NCBI GenBank assembly: GCA_031287845.1
Contig: JAITSI010000064.1
Location: 1-23,069, forward strand
DNA: 23,069 nucleotides
Reading direction: 5' to 3'
DNA from: Puniceicoccales bacterium
Lineage (GTDB): Bacteria; Verrucomicrobiota; Verrucomicrobiia; Opitutales; JAIRLM01
Shown one piece after another: positions 1-7,241 of this stretch (its first letter is position 1; every line of letters begins with the position of its first letter). The notes under the pieces are model-generated. The model was not told where the DNA came from. It saw only the letters and a program-made list of their open reading frames with translations, and ran no database searches. The position numbers and the translations under genes were made by a program.

Positions 1-30
1 GGGTAAATGGTTCACTCAATTGCCATTGAA

Positions 31-1020
31 TTAGCTATTATTTATGGAAAGATCGGATGACACATTAAAATGATCTTTGGTGCTCTTCTCTCTTACCTCG
101 CATTTTAGAATTTGCTCTACTAGGGTTTTACCCGTCGACCCTCTTCCATAACTCCTTCTCTTTTCCTCCACCTTCAGCGCATTGGCAATGTCTTTAATGG
201 TATCATTTGCATTTTCCTTGGAAAGATTTGCAAATATTTTTGCAATATGTCGCGCAATTTTTTCCCTGTCCTTAACGTCTAGATCATGGTACTCCATTGT
301 CCGGTAAACGGCCTTGGCAATGAGCTTTTTTAGATTGGATCCGGTGGCCGCAGCTGTGCCTGGCGTAGAATTTGCGGGCGGCGGAATCATTATCTCTATT
401 ATCTCCTTCTCTGTCTCGCTTTCCATCGCCGAAAAGGGATTTCCGATAACGCTATTGGCCACATTTTTGATGCTATCCGTGAACTCGCAGGGAAAAGAAT
501 TTTTCCGCAACAGGTTAAATGTATTTTCATCAACATTCCATTCCACTCCATCCTCTCCCGCCAACTTCTGCAGCCGCAGGTTATTGATGGCATTCCGAAT
601 CTGTAAACCGGCGCCGATGGCAAAGGAAATAAAAAGCCAAATGACCACAAGGCCACAGGCGAGACCGAGAATCGGAGCACCGGCAAAGGCTCCAAGAGGG
701 ATTAAAAGAAAAACAGGAATGAGCACAATTCCAATAACGGTGGCAGCGGCAAATCCGCATATGGGCCAAAACTCCATAGCAGGCGCCATAAAGGAAATAC
801 CAAATTGAATCCCCTTCGGAGCAAGAAGGATCGATCCAAAGACCCCGGCGGCGAATAGGGCAGATATTCCAAGCAACGTCACACAGCCAACTGCCAGGGA
901 TACGGCGGTGCATAGGATGTTGTACTTGGCCTTCGTAATGCCCTCCTGATTCGGGTTAGTTTTGATCGTATTCTTCATCGGATCAGTTTTGTCCGTATTA
1001 TCCGTCATTTCGAATTCCAT
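31..1020 (-). CDS. Multi-pass membrane protein of unknown function
   Basis: A 329-residue protein that I do not recognise. It has a short polar N-terminus rich in Asn, Asp, Thr and Lys. A long hydrophobic block follows at about residues 34-140, enough for roughly four membrane segments, with Gly/Pro-rich breaks. The C-terminal half (about 145-329) is soluble, charged and probably helical. I chose the ATG at 1020; the frame stays open to a TTG at 1131, but that stretch would cover the likely promoter. A second ATG at 1008 is also possible. The gene is clearly richer in A+T than its neighbours, with many AAT, AAA and ATT codons, which suggests recent acquisition or fast evolution. The long paired hydrophobic region followed by a soluble tail resembles chlamydial Inc-type effectors, but there is no specific signature. 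Confidence 0.7.
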   Translation of the reverse strand: MEFEMTDNTDKTDPMKNTIKTNPNQEGITKAKYNILCTAVSLAVGCVTLLGISALFAAGVFGSILLAPKGIQFGISFMAPAMEFWPICGFAAATVIGIVLIPVFLLIPLGAFAGAPILGLACGLVVIWLFISFAIGAGLQIRNAINNLRLQKLAGEDGVEWNVDENTFNLLRKNSFPCEFTDSIKNVANSVIGNPFSAMESETEKEIIEIMIPPPANSTPGTAAATGSNLKKLIAKAVYRTMEYHDLDVKDREKIARHIAKIFANLSKENANDTIKDIANALKVEEKRRSYGRGSTGKTLVEQILKCEVREKSTKDHFNVSSDLSINNS

Positions 1021-1030
1021 AGCTCTATTC

Positions 1031-1067
1031 CCAAAATTATTTTGGTGAATTTTTAGCGAAAATGCAA
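1031..1067 (-). promoter_or_regulatory. Candidate promoter with overlapping palindromic operator
   Basis: Reading the minus strand, TTGCAT (1062-1067) and CAAAAT (1039-1044) are 17 bases apart, a plausible -35/-10 pair for the membrane protein starting at 1020. The -10 lies inside a perfect 15-base inverted repeat, CCAAAATTATTTTGG (1031-1045). A second perfect palindrome, GGGAAAATTTTCCC, lies further upstream at 1106-1119. A repressor site is possible; this is inferred from sequence alone. Confidence 0.35.
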
Positions 1068-1164
1068 GCAAAAAAACGCTTTTCCGCGCCAACGCCTGGA
1101 AACTAGGGAAAATTTTCCCGTCCCTATCCAATCCCCTCTTCCTAAAATACTACACCGCAGGTAA

Positions 1165-1232
1165 CTGGCCGGGAGGCGGCGGAGCTGGGGGCAGGTCCTT
1201 CCCAATGGGCCCGGCCGGCCCTCGGGGTCGGT
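1165..1232 (-). repeat. Dispersed intergenic repeat, copy G (left module only)
   Basis: Read on the minus strand this begins CCCCGAGGGCCGGCC, continues GGGCCCATTGGG, then GCCCCCAGCTCCGC. These are the left-end blocks of the repeat family found between most genes here (compare 5203-5325 and 8492-8651). The right-hand module with GTCAACCGGCGG is absent. It lies upstream of the membrane protein gene ending at 31. Confidence 0.65.
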
Positions 1233-1298
1233 TTCGGGTTTAGGAGATTGGATCCCGGAGCGCTTGGCCCGGTGCGACGTGGCTTTTTGCCCAAATTT

Positions 1299-1631
1299 TT
1301 ACTTTCCCTTGACGCCGGCTCTGGCCTGGGGCATACTGAATTCAGCGTGGATGGTCCGGTTGGCGTCTTGGGCGACGGGGAAGCCTCCCCGCTGCGTGGC
1401 CCTGGGAGCGGGATAAGGGCCGCAGACGGCGGTGGGTTCACCCTGGAGCCGCAGCGGGGCGTGGGTCACCTGGGCTGGGAAATCGGTGGCACGGCACCGG
1501 ATTCGATCGCCGTGGCCGGCATGGACCAGGGCGACCTGGATGGAAACATCGCCCGGCACATAAGCGCCCAGGCAAAGGACCCGAAATTGGCGGAAAATAA
1601 GGACCTGGCAACGGAGCGGGCGAATGGCCTG
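1299..1631 (-). pseudogene. Possible gene remnant between two repeat copies
   Basis: The roughly 430-base stretch between repeat copies G and F has no recognisable gene. On the minus strand a frame is open from 1631 down to a TAA at 1299-1301. It has high G/C at third codon positions, as in the housekeeping genes. There is no ATG start; GTG at 1559 is the first reasonable one and would give 86 residues, beginning with a Val-rich VSIQVALVHAG-like stretch. An opposite-strand ORF (1248-1649) looks like its shadow. It could be the 3' remnant of a decayed gene whose 5' part was lost, or chance. I could not assign a family. Confidence 0.22.
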
Positions 1632-1659
1632 CTAATTCTATCTCCCTAAATGGAAGGCA

Positions 1660-1834
1660 TGGCCTAGGGTTAGAACCCGTAAACCCGATCCGCCGGTTGA
1701 CGATGGGGCTGCGCCCCCTCTGGAACTCCCCCCGCGAAATGCCGTCGCCACGGCACCGATGGCCCGGGGGAAGCGGAGCACAGCGGCGCTGGGGGCGATG
1801 CGGAGTGGCGGACCGGGCCCATGGGGTCCAGCGC
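1660..1834 (-). repeat. Dispersed intergenic repeat, copy F (near full length)
   Basis: Read on the minus strand, this copy starts immediately after the prfA stop codon. It carries GCTTCCCCC, CCATCGGTGCC, an ACGGCA...CGCGGGGGG block, the hairpin GGGGGCGCAGCCCC and GTCAACCGGCGG (within 1681-1701). The right end reads GGGTTTACGGG then TTCTAACCCTAGG. Order and wording match copies D (8664-8865) and E (13858-14025). Its orientation is the same as prfA. It might act as a transcript 3' end, but no T-run follows the hairpins. Confidence 0.8.
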
Positions 1835-2920
1835 TCAGTCCGGCGGGCGCAGGGAGGCGATGCGGACATCCAGGTCTGCCCGGCGCAGGGCTTCCAGCAC
1901 GGGCTCCAGATTTCCCTCCATGATCTGGGGCAGGTTGTGGAGGGTGAGGCCGATGCGGTGGTCCGTGAGCCGGCTCTGGGGAAAATTGTAGGTGCGGATG
2001 CGCTCGGAGCGGTCGCCGGAGCCGATCTGCCGGCGGCGTGTGCTGGCGTATTTTTCCTGCTCTTCCCGCTGGCGATGTTCCAACAGCCTAGCTCGCAGCA
2101 CCTTCAGCGCCTTATTCCGATTTTTCTGCTGGGAGCGCTCGTCGGCGCAGAAGACGATCATGCCCGTCGGCCGGTGCAAGATCTGCACCGCCGAGTCCGT
2201 TGTGTTCACTCCCTGGCCCCCTGGCCCGCTGGCCTTGCAGACGGTGATTTCCAGCTCCTCGGGCGCAATCTGCACCTCCACCTCCGCCGCCTCGGGGAGG
2301 ACCGCCACCGTCGCCGTGGATGTGTGGATGCGGCCGCTGGCCTCGGTTTCCGGAATGCGCTGGACCCGGTGGACCCCGCTCTCGTAGCGCAGCAGGCGGA
2401 AAACGTTTTCTCCGGAAAGGGCAAAGGCAATCTCCCGGAAGCCGCCGTAGGGGGCGGGATGGGAGCCGAGCACCTCCGCCGACCAGCCGCGCAGTTCGCC
2501 GAAGCGCGCGTACATGCGCCACAGGTCCCCGGCGAAGAGGGCGGCCTCGTCCCCTCCCGTCCCGGCGCGAATTTCCAAAATTGTGTTCCGGGAATCGTCC
2601 GGGTCCTCGGGCAGCATGCATTCCAGCAGCCGCAGCTGGGCCAATTCCCGGTCCGATTCCATGGCGGCCAGCTCCCCGCGGGCCAGGGCCCGCAATTCCC
2701 CGTCCGTCCCAGGACTCTCGCAGAGGGACCGGGCCTCCTCCTCCACCCGACGCAAATTTTCCCAGCGGCGATGGGCGGCCAGCAGCTCCTCCAGGTGCCG
2801 CCGCTCCCGGGCAAGCTCCGCCGACCGCTTCCGGTCCGCATAGAATGCCGGATCCGCCATCTGCCGTTCCAGCTCCCGGTGGCGCAGCAGAAAGGGCTCA
2901 ATGGGCGGGACAGGGCGCAT
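1835..2920 (-). CDS. prfA: Peptide chain release factor 1
   Basis: RF1 recognises UAA and UAG in the ribosomal A site and triggers hydrolysis of the finished peptide in the cytoplasm. The 361-residue product matches the family length. The catalytic GGQ motif is in SGPGGQGVNTTDSAV (residues about 231-245). The stop-codon recognition tripeptide is PET at about 190-192, the PxT form of RF1 rather than the SPF of RF2. The flanking HRVQRIPETEASGRIHTS is typical of RF1. The N-terminal coiled region covers roughly 10-100. The ATG at 2920 is chosen because the frame upstream runs into the tRNA gene. No clear Shine-Dalgarno sequence precedes it. It is 19 bases downstream of tRNA-Gly and is probably co-transcribed with it. 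The prmC methyltransferase that often follows prfA is not here. Confidence 0.97.
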   Translation of the reverse strand: MRPVPPIEPFLLRHRELERQMADPAFYADRKRSAELARERRHLEELLAAHRRWENLRRVEEEARSLCESPGTDGELRALARGELAAMESDRELAQLRLLECMLPEDPDDSRNTILEIRAGTGGDEAALFAGDLWRMYARFGELRGWSAEVLGSHPAPYGGFREIAFALSGENVFRLLRYESGVHRVQRIPETEASGRIHTSTATVAVLPEAAEVEVQIAPEELEITVCKASGPGGQGVNTTDSAVQILHRPTGMIVFCADERSQQKNRNKALKVLRARLLEHRQREEQEKYASTRRRQIGSGDRSERIRTYNFPQSRLTDHRIGLTLHNLPQIMEGNLEPVLEALRRADLDVRIASLRPPD

Positions 2921-2939
2921 GGACAAAGGGGTGGGACGG

Positions 2940-3010
2940 TGCGGATGGAGGGAATCGAACCCTCCGCTCAAGCTTGGGAAGCTCGCATATTGCCACTATA
3001 CGACACCCGC
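2940..3010 (-). tRNA. tRNA-Gly (anticodon CCC)
   Basis: On the minus strand the acceptor stem GCGGGTG (3010-3004) pairs with CATCCGC (2947-2941). The D arm is GTAT/ATAT around AGTGGCA. The anticodon stem is CGAGC/GCTTG with loop TTCCCAA, giving anticodon CCC, which reads GGG. The T arm is GAGGG/CCCTC with loop TTCGATT. The discriminator base is A, and the next bases are CCG, so the CCA end is not encoded. All stems close, with one G-T pair in each of the acceptor, D and anticodon stems. Confidence 0.97.
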
Positions 3011-3062
3011 CGCGGACCCTTGCTGGCACATTCCCCCCGGGGGGGCAAGAAATTTTCCGCCG

Positions 3063-3090
3063 ATTGTAAAAAAAATATCGCGCTCTCCAA
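3063..3090 (-). promoter_or_regulatory. Candidate promoter for tRNA-Gly and prfA
   Basis: On the minus strand TTGGAG (3085-3090) and TACAAT (3063-3068) are separated by 16 bases. The spacer ends in a run of T directly before the -10, making a T8 tract with its first base. The start point would fall about 45 bases before the tRNA 5' end. T-rich spacers next to the -10 also occur at another candidate promoter in this window. Prediction from sequence only. Confidence 0.45.
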
Positions 3091-3146
3091 TGAAAAATGC
3101 TTGTGCTCGGGGCCGGTGGGGCGCTTACTAGGCTAGCGGCATACAT

Positions 3147-3593
3147 ATGATGATGGACCTGAGATCGGAGGTAAACCAGATATTGGCTCGGCTGGCCAAG
3201 TCTCTGCGCCTGGAGCAGCTGTCACTGGACAATAACCGGCACTGCATGCTCATGTTCGACGACAAGATCGTGCTCAACCTGGAGCTGGACGAGAAATTCA
3301 GCCAGCTGCTCGTCTACGCCTACCTGGGGGAGGTGCCCCTGGTGGGCCGGGAGAATATTTTCGAAAAATTGCTGGAAACAAATTTTTTCTGGAACGGGAC
3401 GAATGGCCTCACCATTGCCATCGACCGCCAGTCCCAGACAATCGTGATCATGACCCGGTTCCCGCTGCCACTGCCCAATTCAGGGGCATTTGAGGAAAGT
3501 CTGGCGGATTTTGTTGACACGACCGAAGCTTGGATGCATAAGCTCGCCTCGATGGTTCAGGAAGCGGAGGAAATCTCCCTTGCCGACGACTAG
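3147..3593 (+). CDS. CesT-family type III secretion chaperone
   Basis: This 148-residue acidic protein has the layout of class I type III secretion chaperones (CesT/SycE/SicP type). An N-terminal helix (about 5-25: VNQILARLAKSLRLEQLSLD) is followed by beta strands (HCMLMFDDKIVLNLEL), a central helix with a conserved-type LLETNFFWNGTNGLTIAID, and a C-terminal amphipathic helix. Such chaperones dimerise in the cytosol and hold an effector's N-terminal region ready for secretion. Three ATG codons stand in tandem at 3147, 3150 and 3153; the first is used here. No clear Shine-Dalgarno is present. No secretion apparatus gene is in the window. Class I chaperones usually sit next to their effector, and a small ORF starts eight bases downstream. 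The family call rests on fold-like pattern and motif, not on a search. Confidence 0.8.
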   Translation: MMMDLRSEVNQILARLAKSLRLEQLSLDNNRHCMLMFDDKIVLNLELDEKFSQLLVYAYLGEVPLVGRENIFEKLLETNFFWNGTNGLTIAIDRQSQTIVIMTRFPLPLPNSGAFEESLADFVDTTEAWMHKLASMVQEAEEISLADD

Positions 3594-3601
3594 GGTGGCC
3601 T

Positions 3602-3919
3602 ATGATAAGCATCTATGCAAACAATAACTTACCCGTTGGAGGAACGCCGTTTGCGGCCCAGTGTGGGGTTCCGTTGGAATCCCCGGTGCCGTCGAAGGGC
3701 GCGGATCGGCTAGCCGGGCGCAGCCCGTCCCAGCCGAACATTCCACCGGGCGTAACACACTGCTCCTACGTTGCATTCTCCTCCCCGCCCAAATCCACCG
3801 ACCTGCCCAGGCGCAGCTGCACGTTCCTCAATGGCCTGGACCCGCGCACGAGGACCTACGGTCAATTTGCGGAGTCGTCCCGCGCCGCCGAAGGCGGCGC
3901 GGGCGCCGTCTCCGCGTGA
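3602..3919 (+). CDS. Small ORF directly after the chaperone, possible effector or remnant
   Basis: A 105-residue ORF begins eight bases after the chaperone stop and ends 22 bases before dprA. It is preceded by an AGGGTGG-like sequence. The product is not recognised. It starts MISIYANNNLPVGGTP and is rich in Ser, Pro, Gly and Ala throughout. That is the disordered composition of many type III effector N-termini, but also of chance ORFs in GC-rich DNA. Third codon positions are mostly G or C, which favours real coding. Position suggests a chaperone-effector pair, perhaps truncated. Its 3' end contains a strong hairpin (3879-3903). A competing 32-codon ORF starts at 3615 in another frame. Existence is uncertain. 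Confidence 0.4.
   Translation: MISIYANNNLPVGGTPFAAQCGVPLESPVPSKGADRLAGRSPSQPNIPPGVTHCSYVAFSSPPKSTDLPRRSCTFLNGLDPRTRTYGQFAESSRAAEGGAGAVSA
3879..3903 (+). other. Strong GC hairpin before dprA
   Basis: CCCGCGCCGCC, a GAA loop, then GGCGGCGCGGG form a perfect 11-bp stem 38 bases before the chosen dprA start. No T-run follows, so it is not a classical terminator. It could lower read-through or translation into dprA. A weaker hairpin with one bulge, GGGGTTCC/GGAATCCCC, lies at 3665-3684. Confidence 0.4.
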
Positions 3920-3941
3920 AGCGGCGGTCGGCGGGTTGGCG

Positions 3942-5063
3942 GTGGACTGGGACCGGGAGACTGCGGCGCTGGTCTGCAATGCGCTCCCCAATCTGAGCCC
4001 CCGCACCTTTCTCCGTCTCGTGGAGCGGCTGGGAAACGGGCTGGGCCATGTCCTTTCCGCCGGCGAAGGGGAGCTGGCCGGAGAATTGGCACTGCCGCCG
4101 CGGAGCGTCGACTGCGTGCTGCACTGGAAGGACCACGTCGACCCGGAAAAGGAATTTCTGGCACTGGAGCGCTTTGGAGGCCGCTTCATTTCCCAATTTA
4201 GCCCGGACTACCCGGCCATTTTGCGCTCCCTGGAGGATCCGCCGATTGGATTCTACCTGGCGGGCAAGGACATCGCCCGGGCCCGCTCCGTGGCAATCGT
4301 CGGCAGCCGCACCTGCACCTTCGCCGGCGAAACGCTGGCACAAAATCTGGCAAGGCAGCTGTCCGAACTTGGCTACATCGTCGCCAGCGGGATGGCCAAG
4401 GGCATCGACCTGGCGGCCCACGTCGGCTCCCTGGCGGCCCATGGCCACACCGTTGCCGTGCTCGCCGGCGCGCTGGACCAGATCTATCCGCCGGAAAACG
4501 CCGACCTCTACCGCCGCATCCGGGAGGAGGGGACCCTTTTCAGCGAATTTCCCTTTTCCCAAACAATCCAGCGGCAAAATTTTCCCATCCGCAACCGCAT
4601 CATCACGGGCCTGTCCGCCGCCACCGTCGTGGTGGAAAGCCCGCTGATTGGGGGAAGCATGCTGTCCGCCCGGTCGGCTCGGCGCCAGCGGCGGCCGCTC
4701 TTCGCCGTCCCCGGCCGCCTGACCGATCCCCGCAGCGCGGGCTGCCTCAAGCTCATCCGGGAGGGAGCCCACCTGTTCACGGGGGTGGAGGACATTTTTG
4801 CGGTCATTGGGACAGCGCCGCGGGCCAGCCAGCTGCAGCTGTCACTGGACCCGGAGCAGGGGCAAGCTCCAGCCCGGGAGCACAATTTCAGTGCCGCGGA
4901 GCGGATAGTCTGGGAACATCTGGTCCAGCTGGGCCGGGCAACGGCGGACGAACTGGCCGCCGCGGCGGACCTGGACGTGCTGAACTGTGCCCAAATTCTG
5001 CAAAACCTGCGCATCGGCGGCGCGGTCACCCGGGATCCCTCCGGAGAGTTTACCGCAGCCTAG
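3942..5063 (+). CDS. dprA: DNA-processing protein DprA (Smf)
   Basis: DprA binds incoming single-stranded DNA and loads RecA during natural transformation. The Rossmann-like core is clear: VAIVGSRTCTFAG at about 117-129, SGMAKGIDLAAHVGSLAAHGHTVAVLAGALDQIYPPEN at about 149-186, SEFPFSQ, then RQNFPIRNRIITGLS at about 211-224 and FAVPG with LIREGAHL. A C-terminal winged-helix domain (about 300-365) contains a TADELAAAADLDV-like segment. The N-terminal helix-hairpin part starts right after the chosen GTG at 3942. Upstream sequence in frame is Pro/Ala/Arg-rich and contains the hairpin, so it is unlikely to be translated as part of this protein. TTG at 3936 is an alternative start. The stop codon TAG (5061-5063) lies inside a CCTAGG motif resembling the right end of the local repeat family. 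Confidence 0.95.
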   Translation: MDWDRETAALVCNALPNLSPRTFLRLVERLGNGLGHVLSAGEGELAGELALPPRSVDCVLHWKDHVDPEKEFLALERFGGRFISQFSPDYPAILRSLEDPPIGFYLAGKDIARARSVAIVGSRTCTFAGETLAQNLARQLSELGYIVASGMAKGIDLAAHVGSLAAHGHTVAVLAGALDQIYPPENADLYRRIREEGTLFSEFPFSQTIQRQNFPIRNRIITGLSAATVVVESPLIGGSMLSARSARRQRRPLFAVPGRLTDPRSAGCLKLIREGAHLFTGVEDIFAVIGTAPRASQLQLSLDPEQGQAPAREHNFSAAERIVWEHLVQLGRATADELAAAADLDVLNCAQILQNLRIGGAVTRDPSGEFTAA

Positions 5064-5084
5064 GTGTCAGGTCCCGTAAAACCA
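5059..5084 (-). repeat. Right-end fragment of the dispersed repeat at the dprA stop
   Basis: The plus strand reads CCTAGG, then TCAGGTCCCGTAAAACC. This closely follows CCTAGG...GAACCCGTAAACC at the right end of copy F (1661-1686). The shared order suggests a degenerate, inverted right end lying over the dprA stop codon, about 120 bases from copy A. Confidence 0.45.
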
Positions 5085-5202
5085 CATTCCACCTCCACCT
5101 GGAAAAGTGACCGATACGGCCCTGTTGTGCAAGAGCTTGATTTCTTGAGGGAAGGGCCGCTCACGGGCGCTGTCCGGCGGAGCGGGCAGTGCCGCGGGCC
5201 GG

Positions 5203-5325
5203 GGCCTCGAGGGCCGGCCAGGCCCATTTGGGGGCTTTGCCCCCAGCTCCGCTTCCCCCGATTATCGATGCTACGGCACTCCGTGGGCGGGGGATTGGCA
5301 AAGGGGCGCCGGCGCACCCCTTCGG
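5203..5325 (+). repeat. Dispersed intergenic repeat, copy A
   Basis: Blocks in order: CTCGAGGGCCGGCCAGGCCC, CATTT, the hairpin GGGGGC-TTT-GCCCCC (5230-5244), AGCTCCGCTTCCCCC, ATCGATGC, ACGGCACTCCGTGG, and GATTGGCAAAGGGGCGC inside a second palindrome (5301-5322). It fills the gap between convergent dprA and the small membrane protein gene. The remaining bases of this gap (5085-5202) show nothing recognisable. Confidence 0.8.
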
Positions 5326-5334
5326 AGCAGGCAA

Positions 5335-5634
5335 TCAGGCGAAACCGTCCGGATGCTTAGATTCGTAGTAATTTACCACGCGCGTTACGATTAACCCAAA
5401 TAGCAGTATCCCGGAAATGACGATCAGGGGAATGGCGACGAAAAGCAGTACCGGCATTACGCTAAATGCGACAATCAGAAGGGCAATGCCGCCCAGGAGG
5501 GCCATGGCGCTGAGAACATCGATCAGGGGATTCATCGGCGATTTCCCGACCTTTGCTTTGCCTGTGTTTAATTTGAGAACTTTAGTTTCCGGACTGTTTA
5601 TGGAACCATAGATAAGATCCAAAATATGGGACAT
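5335..5634 (-). CDS. Small protein with paired hydrophobic segments
   Basis: A 99-residue protein not assigned to any family. Residues about 1-36 are polar. Two hydrophobic stretches (about 38-58 and 62-86) are separated by a very short turn around a Pro, and the protein ends in a short charged tail, YYESKHPDGFA. This bilobed hydrophobic hairpin in a small protein is the shape of chlamydial Inc proteins, but ordinary two-helix membrane proteins share it. The ATG at 5634 is chosen; ATG at residue 34 would keep only the membrane part. No Shine-Dalgarno is visible. It is transcribed divergently from the M23 peptidase, with 297 bases between them. A role in type III secretion is inference only. 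Confidence 0.65.
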   Translation of the reverse strand: MSHILDLIYGSINSPETKVLKLNTGKAKVGKSPMNPLIDVLSAMALLGGIALLIVAFSVMPVLLFVAIPLIVISGILLFGLIVTRVVNYYESKHPDGFA

Positions 5635-5825
5635 ATGTTAGGTTAGGCTGGCAGGTCGGCGAAGACAAGAAAATTTCGTAAATTCCGCACTCCGGCGAAA
5701 AATTTTTAGGGCGGTCCGTGGATCCGGCCGGCGCCGGGAACGGCGGAAGCCAAGCGTGGAGAAGACGGCGTAAAACCGTCGCACGCACGGTCGCCGGCCC
5801 GCGGCGCTGATCCGCAGAGCGGCCA

Positions 5826-5880
5826 GCGCCGCGGGCCCCATTTGGGAAAAGATTTTCCTTTGCCTTTGCCGGGCCGGCGG
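5826..5880 (+). repeat. Possible degenerate copy of the dispersed repeat (H)
   Basis: GCCGCGGGCCCCATTTGGG is similar to the GGGCCCATTTGGGGG block of copies A and C, but the sequence then diverges (AAAAGATTTTCC). The rest of the divergent gap 5635-5931 is GC-rich with short palindromes and no ORF I trust. It presumably holds the two divergent promoters, which I could not place. Confidence 0.3.
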
Positions 5881-5931
5881 CGACACTGGGCGGGCCCGTG
5901 CCGTGGGACATCCGCAGCAGGGCGGGTAAAA

Positions 5932-7002
5932 ATGGTGCACAGCGTCCCAAAATTGCTTGTTCTGGCCGGTCTTGCCGCTTTTTCTTCGGCCATGGCAAAT
6001 GCGGAACACTTTTCTCTCCCCACCCCCGGCACGGATCTGGCCGACGCCCGTTCCTACCTGCAGCCAACGGCGCCCGGGCTGGCCAACGGGGGATTTGGCA
6101 TGGTCCGGGAGAACGGCACGCGCTTCCACGCCGGCATCGACATCCGCCCCCACGCCTGGTCCCCGGAGGGCGAAGCCGCGGATCCGGTCTTTGCCACGGC
6201 CGCCGGCCGGGTCGCCTACGTGAACCGCGCCGCGAATGCCAGCAACTACGGCATCCACGTGATCGTCGAGCACGGCGACCTGTCGCTGCCCGTGCTTTCC
6301 CTCTACGCCCACCTGGCGGAGGCGCGGCAGGATCTTATTCCCGGAATGGTGCTGGCCGCCGGCGAGGTTTTGGGCAGGATGGGCCACACCGGCAGCGGCT
6401 ACGAGATTCCCCGCACCCAGTCCCACCTGCACTTCGGCCTCGGGGTCCACCTCGGCGACGCCGACTCCTTCGACCGCTGGTACGCGCGCCAGGGTTTTAG
6501 CGAGGCCAACGGCCACGGCCACTGGAATACGCTCAACGTGGCATTTTTTGACCCGCTTCCCATCCTGCGCGGCGCCATCTCCGTCCCGCTGGCAAAATAC
6601 CTGCAGGACCAGCCAACGGCCTTCACCACGCGCATCGCCGCGGGCCAAATTCCCCAGCTGCTGCGCCGCTGCCCGGCCCTATGGCTCAATCGGCCCGATA
6701 GGGATGGCGGTGCCCCGGCGGGTTTCACCGTGGAGTGGACCTGGTACGGCCTGCCAAAGTCCTGGACCGGCTCAACGGAAAATGTCCCGGAAAGCGGCGC
6801 CGTGGAGGTGCAGCTCCTGCGCTGGCAGAAGGACCTGCTGGACCTGGCCCTGCGGCGGAAAACCCTGGAACGGGACGGGGATGGCACGGTGTGGCCGGGC
6901 GAGTGCACCCGGCAGACCTTGGAAAAAATTTTTGGCCTTCCGGTGAAAAGTGTTGCCCCGGCCGGGAATTCCCCCACTGGAATGGCGGACGATGAGGGAT
7001 GA
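5932..7002 (+). CDS. Secreted M23-family metallopeptidase (LytM-like)
   Basis: Probable peptidoglycan endopeptidase or LytM-type regulator in the periplasm. The 356-residue product starts with a clear signal peptide, MVHSVPKLLVLAGLAAFSSA up to about residue 24 (AMANA cleavage region). The zinc-binding motifs of family M23 are complete: HAGID (H66 and D70) and HLH (H165 and H167), with SLYAHL (H127) between them as expected. The remaining C-terminal portion (about 190-356) has no recognised domain. The ATG at 5932 is chosen because the signal peptide begins there; a short GGCGGG precedes it. The gene overlaps rpoZ by 11 bases, so the two are likely translationally coupled. Confidence 0.9.
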   Translation: MVHSVPKLLVLAGLAAFSSAMANAEHFSLPTPGTDLADARSYLQPTAPGLANGGFGMVRENGTRFHAGIDIRPHAWSPEGEAADPVFATAAGRVAYVNRAANASNYGIHVIVEHGDLSLPVLSLYAHLAEARQDLIPGMVLAAGEVLGRMGHTGSGYEIPRTQSHLHFGLGVHLGDADSFDRWYARQGFSEANGHGHWNTLNVAFFDPLPILRGAISVPLAKYLQDQPTAFTTRIAAGQIPQLLRRCPALWLNRPDRDGGAPAGFTVEWTWYGLPKSWTGSTENVPESGAVEVQLLRWQKDLLDLALRRKTLERDGDGTVWPGECTRQTLEKIFGLPVKSVAPAGNSPTGMADDEG

Positions 7003-7237
7003 TTATTTGAAGCAGGCGCTGCTGGTGATTCCCAATCCCAACATTCTTGTCAATCTCGTCTCACGGCGGGTGAAGCAGCTGCGGAGGAGGAACGACAGCG
7101 GGGTGGAGTCGCTGGAACGGCTGGAGCTGGAGGACGTGGCCCTGCGGGAAATCATCGAGGGAAAGCTCAGCTACGAGCTCTACACCGAGCCACAGCAGGA
7201 AATTCCCGTGTTTGACAGCTGCCTCACCGAGGTCTAG
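6992..7237 (+). CDS. rpoZ: DNA-directed RNA polymerase omega subunit
   Basis: The omega subunit helps assemble and stabilise RNA polymerase by binding beta-prime. The 81-residue protein reads MRDDYLKQALLVIPN, then NPNILVNLVSRRVKQLRR (about 15-32) and LEDVALREIIEGKLSYELYT (about 46-65). It thus has the conserved RRVKQL and ALREI..GK.SYE elements of omega. The NPNxLVN form before SRRV is, from memory, like omega proteins of Verrucomicrobiota. It starts inside the end of the M23 peptidase gene and stops four bases before smpB, forming a tight M23-rpoZ-smpB operon. Confidence 0.88.
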   Translation: MRDDYLKQALLVIPNPNILVNLVSRRVKQLRRRNDSGVESLERLELEDVALREIIEGKLSYELYTEPQQEIPVFDSCLTEV

Positions 7238-7241
7238 GGCC

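Noticed and set aside
1248..1649. Plus-strand 133-codon ORF in the prfA downstream gap
   Set aside because: No recognisable family or ribosome-binding site, and it is antisense to a frame with better codon statistics. Long shadow ORFs are common at this GC content.
3027..3050. CCCCCCGGGGGGG palindrome upstream of the chaperone as a repeat copy or terminator
   Set aside because: It lacks the other blocks of the repeat family and lies between divergent genes, where a terminator is not expected. Probably a simple GC run.
3615..3713. 32-codon Arg-rich ORF considered as rpmH or the start of rnpA
   Set aside because: A short SVGFR-like match to ribosomal protein L34 is superficial. The rest of the L34 and RNase P protein motifs are absent in all frames.
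5230..5244. GGGGGC-TTT-GCCCCC as a rho-independent terminator after dprA
   Set aside because: Stable hairpin, but no T-run follows, and the same hairpin recurs as part of the dispersed repeat. A termination role is possible but not shown by sequence.
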